From: JACRBE01 sp964429005 | GTDB lineage: Bacteria > Chlamydiota > Chlamydiia > Chlamydiales > JACRBE01 | NCBI GenBank assembly: GCA_964429005.1 | Contig: CAYSAJ010000021.1 | Location: forward strand, 1 to 28,066 | DNA: 28,066 bases | Reading direction: 5' to 3' | Shown here: positions 23,999-28,066 of the stretch, in pieces | How the letters are laid out: each line of letters opens with the position of its first letter | Numbering within the stretch: the stretch's first letter is position 1 | The notes under the pieces: model-generated | The model's input: only the letters and a program-made list of their open reading frames with translations | Told to the model about the DNA's origin: nothing | Databases searched by the model: none | Program-made: the position numbers and the translations under genes

Positions 23999-24523
23999 AT
24001 GGATCTTTCTGTTTCAATCACAAGCTATTCTATAGCTTTAGGAGTAGCCTCTTCCCTTTTAGCTTGGCCTGTGAAAAAAAGCCTTCAAGTAACTCTTCTA
24101 AAGGGGGAGAAAGTTTTGCAGCCTGCCATGAAAGTTTTCATTGAAATGCTCCTTACAAGAAAAAAGCTCATGCTGATTCCAAGAGTGCTTATGTTTGGGA
24201 TTGTTTTGCCATCTGCAGAAGAACTGTTATATCGGGGCCTATTGCAAAGAACCCTTTTTTGTTACTGTCAGGAAAAAAGATCCTACGCAGATACTGTAGG
24301 AAGAGTTGCAACCTCAGCAGCCCTCTTTAGCCTTGCACATGCAAGGAAAGGTTTCTCTCGAAATGCTAACAAAGCGGTTATGGCAAGCACTTTTGTTGGA
24401 GGTCTTGTTTATGGAGCTCTTGCTGAAGCGACGGGAGAACTCACCGCGAGTATAGCTGCCCACTCTACCCATAATTCACTTGTCATGCTCAGAGTTTATC
24501 AAGTAGTTCAAAAGCTTCGCTAA
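23999..24523 (+). CDS. CPBP-family intramembrane metalloprotease (CAAX-protease/Abi fold)
   Basis: 174 aa. The three CPBP motifs are present in order: EELLYRG (E74, E75, R79), LFSLAH (F110, H114) and HSTHN (H155, N159). These Glu, His and Asn residues form the metal site of the Rce1-like glutamate proteases within the membrane. It is short for the family (usually 200-300 aa), with about four hydrophobic stretches, so it is a compact catalytic core. In bacteria such proteins process membrane or lipid-modified peptides or give bacteriocin self-immunity; the substrate here is unknown. It is tightly linked to the ankyrin-like gene (3 nt) and the following ABM-fold gene (9 nt). Confidence 0.88.
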   Translation: MDLSVSITSYSIALGVASSLLAWPVKKSLQVTLLKGEKVLQPAMKVFIEMLLTRKKLMLIPRVLMFGIVLPSAEELLYRGLLQRTLFCYCQEKRSYADTVGRVATSAALFSLAHARKGFSRNANKAVMASTFVGGLVYGALAEATGELTASIAAHSTHNSLVMLRVYQVVQKLR

Positions 24524-24528
24524 GGAGG
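24522..24528 (+). promoter_or_regulatory. Perfect Shine-Dalgarno deciding a TTG start
   Basis: AAGGAGG overlaps the stop codon of the CPBP gene and sits 4 nt before TTG at 24533. It supports this non-ATG start for the next gene, which has no in-frame ATG until residue 36. Confidence 0.75.
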
Positions 24529-24532
24529 GAAT

Positions 24533-24871
24533 TTGTTTGCCGTCATATACAAAAGTCGATTGAAACCAGATAGTGAGAGGGCTTTTTTAAAAGCTTGGAA
24601 TCTCGTCGCTGAATATTTTGTGAAAGAAAGAGGCGCTATGAGCTCAACGCTTCACAAATCTAGTCAAGGTGAGTGGGTAGCTTATTCAAAATGGCCTAGC
24701 AAGGAAATGAGAGATGCTTCATGGCCAGGGGATGGTGAGGAAATATCTACTGAAATCCCTCTTTTGATCCGCCAAGCGATTGCTACCTTAAAGGCTTGCA
24801 TAGACAGGGATCAATTTTATGAGGAGATTTGTTTAGAAGTCGTTGAAGAAATAAAAAAAGAGCCTAAATAG
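24533..24871 (+). CDS. ABM-like (antibiotic biosynthesis monooxygenase) fold protein
   Basis: 112 aa from a TTG start. The first 70 residues fit a ferredoxin-like ABM fold: beta strand FAVIYKSRLKPD, helix RAFLKAWNLVAEYFVKERG, then strands SSTLHKSSQGEWVAYSKW and helix SKEMRDASW. Such dimeric alpha/beta-barrel domains include monooxygenases and small-molecule-binding proteins; no catalytic residue can be assigned. The C-terminal helix ends in EEIKKEPK, encoded within the left arm of the terminator. It is last in the operon with the ankyrin-like and CPBP genes. Confidence 0.75.
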   Translation: MFAVIYKSRLKPDSERAFLKAWNLVAEYFVKERGAMSSTLHKSSQGEWVAYSKWPSKEMRDASWPGDGEEISTEIPLLIRQAIATLKACIDRDQFYEEICLEVVEEIKKEPK

Positions 24872-24882
24872 GCTCTTTTTTT
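24853..24882. terminator. Strong terminator overlapping the end of the ABM gene
   Basis: AAAAAAAGAGCC (24853-24864) pairs perfectly with GGCTCTTTTTTT (24871-24882) over a 6-nt loop, with the T run downstream. The left arm encodes the last codons of the ABM protein and the TAG (24869-24871) falls in the loop/right arm. The A run on the left gives a T run on the minus strand, so it can also stop the convergent membrane-protein transcript. Confidence 0.88.
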
Positions 24883-24883
24883 G

Positions 24884-25261
24884 TTAGAGCATGAAACCTT
24901 TATATGTTAAGAAACAACCTAACACAAGAAGGATAATAATGAAGGGGATGCGGTAGTGAAAGATTTTGTGAGCCCAAGCATGGCAGCTTTTGGGAAATCC
25001 AAGTCTCATCACACCAGAAAGAATGATAAGCCATCCTAAAAGAGTAATAAGCCCTCGGTAGCTGAGTTCCCACATATTATGATCGATCACAATAGCAAGA
25101 CCAATTAGCAAGGACACCACCCCAGATAGGGCAAGAGTTCCTCCAGCATTCCACAATTCTTTTGAAGAAGTTTCAAAATCATGTTTTCTAAACGTCCAAA
25201 TGAGGGCTACGATGATAAGATAGAGCCCGATCAATTTGGATAAAAATAAGGATAAATCCAT
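24884..25261 (-). CDS. Small four-helix membrane protein with HNMW motif
   Basis: 125 aa from the ATG at 25261, chosen because GGAGAG lies 4-5 nt upstream of it; the ATG at 25273 would add four residues but has no ribosome site. Four membrane helices at about 4-22, 39-58, 69-86 and 105-120. A His-Asn-x-Trp motif (61-64) follows helix 2, and GWLIILSGVMRLGFP (76-90) runs through helix 3; both look conserved in type but I cannot name the family. It is convergent with the ABM operon, with the shared terminator in between. Confidence 0.75.
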   Translation of the reverse strand: MDLSLFLSKLIGLYLIIVALIWTFRKHDFETSSKELWNAGGTLALSGVVSLLIGLAIVIDHNMWELSYRGLITLLGWLIILSGVMRLGFPKSCHAWAHKIFHYRIPFIIILLVLGCFLTYKGFML

Positions 25262-25396
25262 ACAACTCTCCATGTTGAGTCTTTTTTTTTATAAGCTAAA
25301 AGGGTTTTCATCCGAAAGAAAAAAATTCAAAGAAAGATTTTGCAATTTTGGCCTAAATGAATTATTTCTAAAAAAAATACATTTGGCTCTACACCT

Positions 25397-26095
25397 ATGA
25401 AGTACAGATATCCAAGACAACTATTTACTCCCGATCTCACATCAATTATTGAAAGAGAAATGAAAAAACAAAGGCTGAGGCTCGGAGTTGCTGATAAGGA
25501 AGACCTCAAAGACATTAAAGAAATTATCTCCCTTATTGAAAAACAGGGGCTGCCTTCTCATCTAGTTTGTAAAAAACTCACTCACCAGTTAGGGCATGGT
25601 ATTTTTTTGCATCCCAAATCTCGCCCTCTCGAAAAAGGAGAAATCATCGCACCTTATGCTGGGGAGCTCTCTTTAGTTCCTCAAAATGCAGAAGATGAAG
25701 GCTCCTATGCTTTCGAACCTATTGCTGATTTACACCTGACAAAAGAAGAGCAACAGAGTTTTGATCCCAAAAGAAAATACCATCCCAGACGCCTCTATTC
25801 ACTGAAACTCGATGCTTATAAAAAAGGAAATTTTACTCGTTTTATTAACCACTCTGAAAAACCGAATGTCGTTGCCTGTATGATGTGCATTCCATCCAAT
25901 TCACTAGGGCTTCCTCCTGCTCCTATTGAGATCATCTACATGGTCAAAAAAACGATCCATCCCGGTGAGCAACTCCTCGTTTCTTATGAAGATGGGGAGA
26001 AGAGCTATTGGAGCGCGTTTGGTATCAAACCTTTTCCTATGACACCCAAAACGTTTAAGATTGATCAAAAGCTCCGCTTAATAGAAAAGTCTTAA
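25397..26095 (+). CDS. SET-domain protein, candidate NUE-like lysine methyltransferase
   Basis: 232 aa. The SET domain covers about 62-205: KKLTHQLGHGIFLHP (GHG 66-68), KGEIIAPYAGEL (80-91), then the S-adenosylmethionine and active-site core RFINHSEKPNV (148-158) and the closing GEQLLVSYE (190-198), with YW after it. The insert between (about 100-145) is Lys/Asp rich. There are no post-SET cysteines. SET enzymes methylate lysine with S-adenosylmethionine. In Chlamydia trachomatis NUE (CT737, about the same length) is a secreted enzyme that methylates host histones; this protein matches in size and domain, but orthology was not tested. There is no signal peptide, as expected for type III secretion. 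It stands alone between convergent and divergent neighbours, and no ribosome site is evident. Confidence 0.88.
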   Translation: MKYRYPRQLFTPDLTSIIEREMKKQRLRLGVADKEDLKDIKEIISLIEKQGLPSHLVCKKLTHQLGHGIFLHPKSRPLEKGEIIAPYAGELSLVPQNAEDEGSYAFEPIADLHLTKEEQQSFDPKRKYHPRRLYSLKLDAYKKGNFTRFINHSEKPNVVACMMCIPSNSLGLPPAPIEIIYMVKKTIHPGEQLLVSYEDGEKSYWSAFGIKPFPMTPKTFKIDQKLRLIEKS

Positions 26096-26118
26096 TCCTT
26101 TTTAAGATCCCTATATTT

Positions 26119-27693
26119 CTAAATTGTAGGAAGAACACCTGTTTTTTTCTCCGTCGGTTCGCTGACTCGAATCTTTGACTTTTGAGCCAAGTAGAAAATC
26201 AAACAAGAGAAGAGAAGTAAAACCACAAAATCCCATCCAAATCCAATGAGTCCTTTTCCACCACCAAACGTCCCAAAATAAGATAGTAGTCCAAGACCCA
26301 CATAATAGGGGAAGAGCCAGAGCCCTTCTCTCATATTGAGCTTTAACCCTTTTTTCTTATTGAAAAATTTGTAACTCAGCAAAAAGCCCCATCCGATCAC
26401 GATAGTGATCAAGATCTTTGAAAGAGTATTAAAACCCACCCAAAAAGAAAGTAAATTGCAAACATAGAAAGCTGAAAGCCCAAAGAACTTCTCATAGGGA
26501 AGCTTAAAAGGTCGCTCTGCATCAGGGAGTATTTTTCGAAGAGCAAAGAAGGATACTGGGCCTACTGCGTAGGAAAAGATAAAGGCAGAAATTAAAAAAG
26601 AGACCATCTCTTGCCAACCTGGGAAAGGAAGAAAAAGAAGGAGTCCTAAAATATAGTTAATACCAATCGCAAAAAGCGGGGATTTGTGCTTGGTATGAAG
26701 TTTTTGCATCCACTCTGGCATATAACCATTTTGGCTCATTGCGATATTCATGCGGGCTGTTGCCGCCGTGTAGATCAAAGCTGTGCCAAAAGGGGAGATT
26801 GCTGCATCGATATAAAGAAGGATGGCAAGCCACACTAGGCCTAAATTCATACTAATTCCTGCAAAAGGGCCACTATCACCCTTGAAATGGATTTTACTCC
26901 ATCCATCTGCAAGAGCGGAAGAGTCTAAAGCAAGCAAAAACGCGAATTGAACAAGAGTGTAAAGAGCGATGCAAAAAAGGAGTGAACCAATGATTGCAAA
27001 GGGGATGGTCTTTTGCGGGTTTTTTGATTCACCAGCGAGTAATATGGCGGGGCTATATCCAATAAATGAAAAAATCACACCAGCTGCAGGAAGAGCCTCT
27101 AAAATCCCTTTTAGACCGTACGGAGCAAAAGGGGTTTGAGTGAGATTAGAAAAACGAGGGTGTAGGTAGATAAGAACAAGAGCTGTAAAAATAGGAACAG
27201 TTATCTTGAAGGCAACTATCGATGAATTCGCTTTCGTAACAAAACGGATGCCCCAAAAGTTTAAGCAGCACATCATGAGCATGAGTAAAGCAGCCAAGAA
27301 GATTCCCAAAGCTGAGAGTTCAGAGATGGTTCCTACTTTCATTGTGAGAGAAGGAAAATAGGTAGAAGCATACTGAATCAGAGCCATCGTCTCAATCGGC
27401 GCTACAACAATCGAAGAAATCCAACCACACCAACTCATTGTGAAACTCACAAACGTGCCATGGCTAAAATGGGAAAATCGTGCTATACCTCCCACGATAG
27501 GGAGCATCGCAGCGAGTTCTGCAAAAGTTAGAGCAATAAGCATCATCAGAAAGCCTCCGATGATCCAAGAGATTAAGGCAGCAGGCCCAGCCATTTGTGC
27601 GACATAAAAAGGTCCAAAAAGCCATCCAGAGCCGATGATTCCTCCAATCGAAGCGAGTAAGATACCCCACTTCCCAATCAAGTGTTTTGTCAT
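26119..27693 (-). CDS. APC-superfamily amino acid permease
   Basis: 524 aa, hydrophobic throughout with about twelve membrane helices, the usual APC size. The first helix carries GGIIGSGW (17-24), the unwound substrate-binding motif of APC amino-acid transporters. FAELAAMLP and GGIARFSHFSHG follow helix 2, and PAAGVIFSFIGYSPAILLAGESKNPQKTIPFAI lies in the middle region (helix 6-7 area), here cited only by its type: FxGY then GE-x-KNPQ, a strong APC signature. It is a secondary transporter of the inner membrane; the substrate and exchange mode are not readable, though amino-acid scavenging suits an intracellular life. GTGGGA lies about 5 nt upstream of the ATG. The C-terminal tail is basic and soluble. 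Confidence 0.92.
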   Translation of the reverse strand: MTKHLIGKWGILLASIGGIIGSGWLFGPFYVAQMAGPAALISWIIGGFLMMLIALTFAELAAMLPIVGGIARFSHFSHGTFVSFTMSWCGWISSIVVAPIETMALIQYASTYFPSLTMKVGTISELSALGIFLAALLMLMMCCLNFWGIRFVTKANSSIVAFKITVPIFTALVLIYLHPRFSNLTQTPFAPYGLKGILEALPAAGVIFSFIGYSPAILLAGESKNPQKTIPFAIIGSLLFCIALYTLVQFAFLLALDSSALADGWSKIHFKGDSGPFAGISMNLGLVWLAILLYIDAAISPFGTALIYTAATARMNIAMSQNGYMPEWMQKLHTKHKSPLFAIGINYILGLLLFLPFPGWQEMVSFLISAFIFSYAVGPVSFFALRKILPDAERPFKLPYEKFFGLSAFYVCNLLSFWVGFNTLSKILITIVIGWGFLLSYKFFNKKKGLKLNMREGLWLFPYYVGLGLLSYFGTFGGGKGLIGFGWDFVVLLLFSCLIFYLAQKSKIRVSEPTEKKTGVLPTI

Positions 27694-27817
27694 TTAAATC
27701 CCACTCAAGGTGTAAGTTGAATAATTTTTTACGATAAAAGAAGAGGTTTTTTATGGGTACTAATAGTTGCCATTATTTGAAAAAGAGGGTATTCAAATGT
27801 AAATTACGGTGTGTATT

Positions 27818-28066
27818 ATGAATCAACCCAACTTTTATCAGCCGACAAAGCTTCCACTTGAGCCTTTTCGCTCAAACCTTTTGAAAAAAAAACTTATTAA
27901 GGCAAAAGCTTTAATTAAGAAATTTAATGAAATGATGAAAAAGGTTGAAGATCCAGAAAAAGTTTTTTTTCTTCTTAGTGCCCGCGAAATTGTATCTTGT
28001 CTCCAATCTCCTCATGACCCTCTTTCCGCCTTAGAATTTTTGGAAAAAAAAGCCCTAGGTTTTGCC
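27818..28066 (+). CDS. N-terminal part of an unrecognised protein (3' truncated by window edge)
   Basis: An ATG at 27818 opens a frame without stops to the window end (83 codons). The product begins MNQPNFYQPTKLPLEPFRSN, then a Lys-rich helical stretch and a hydrophilic segment with SAREIVSCLQ. No signal peptide, membrane helix or family motif is visible. It is divergent from the permease gene across a 124-nt spacer in which I see no strong promoter. The ribosome site is weak. Confidence 0.6.
   Translation, partial: MNQPNFYQPTKLPLEPFRSNLLKKKLIKAKALIKKFNEMMKKVEDPEKVFFLLSAREIVSCLQSPHDPLSALEFLEKKALGFA

Noticed and set aside
25397..27693. Synteny of SET gene plus permease with the Chlamydia CT735-CT737 region
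   Set aside because: As I recall it, that region has a D-alanine/glycine permease of a different family and a gene in between; here the permease is APC type and in opposite orientation, so the resemblance is probably chance.

Overview
The window reads as a stretch of an obligate intracellular bacterium, most likely a chlamydia-like organism (Chlamydiota, Parachlamydiales/Simkania type). This is inferred from gene content and was not checked by any search. Supporting content: several eukaryotic-type Ser/Thr kinases without membrane segments; a SET-domain protein like the chlamydial histone methyltransferase NUE; a small protein with a bilobed hydrophobic domain of inclusion-membrane (Inc) type; an ankyrin-like protein; and a giant DUF3638/DUF3645 helicase-like protein, a family otherwise best known from eukaryotes. 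Amoeba-associated Legionellales are the main alternative. There is no rRNA, tRNA, CRISPR array, transposase or phage gene. No gap between genes exceeds 300 bases; the longest are about 170-180 bases.

Layout. 1-494: 3' end of an unrecognised gene, convergent by 4 nt with a 633-aa divergent kinase (491-2392, minus). 2573-3169: a GNAT acetyltransferase with an apparent export signal. 3255-5632: two tandem paralogous Ser/Thr kinases 5 nt apart. 5705-6761: two small disordered proteins that share a basic motif and may be diverged duplicates, closed by a bidirectional terminator. 6810-7193: a DoxX-like membrane protein. 7269-19586 (44% of the window): one uninterrupted 4105-codon gene. Its product has an N-terminal segment with a possible thiol-peptidase signature, a DEAH-type helicase-like core, an acidic linker, a C-terminal array of about 86-residue repeats and a terminal hydrophobic segment. 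19681-21021: FAD-dependent oxidoreductase. 21122-21733: Inc-like protein. 21811-22275: SprT-like metalloprotein, convergent with a four-helix membrane protein (22272-22736). 22904-24871: ankyrin-like / CPBP protease / ABM-fold operon ending in a strong terminator. 24884-25261: small membrane protein. 25397-26095: SET protein. 26119-27693: APC amino-acid permease. 27818-28066: start of an unrecognised gene cut by the window edge.

How the parts fit. The first 21 kb looks like an accessory, host-interaction region: kinases, disordered proteins with NLS-like basic runs, the giant protein and an Inc candidate, each behind a short AT-rich spacer. The right part is a mix of membrane and enzyme genes plus one more likely host-directed gene (SET). 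Type III secretion of any of these is inference only. The strongest candidate for something not well described is the giant protein's architecture: possible permuted Cys peptidase + DUF3638 ATPase + long-period helical repeats + C-terminal membrane segment.
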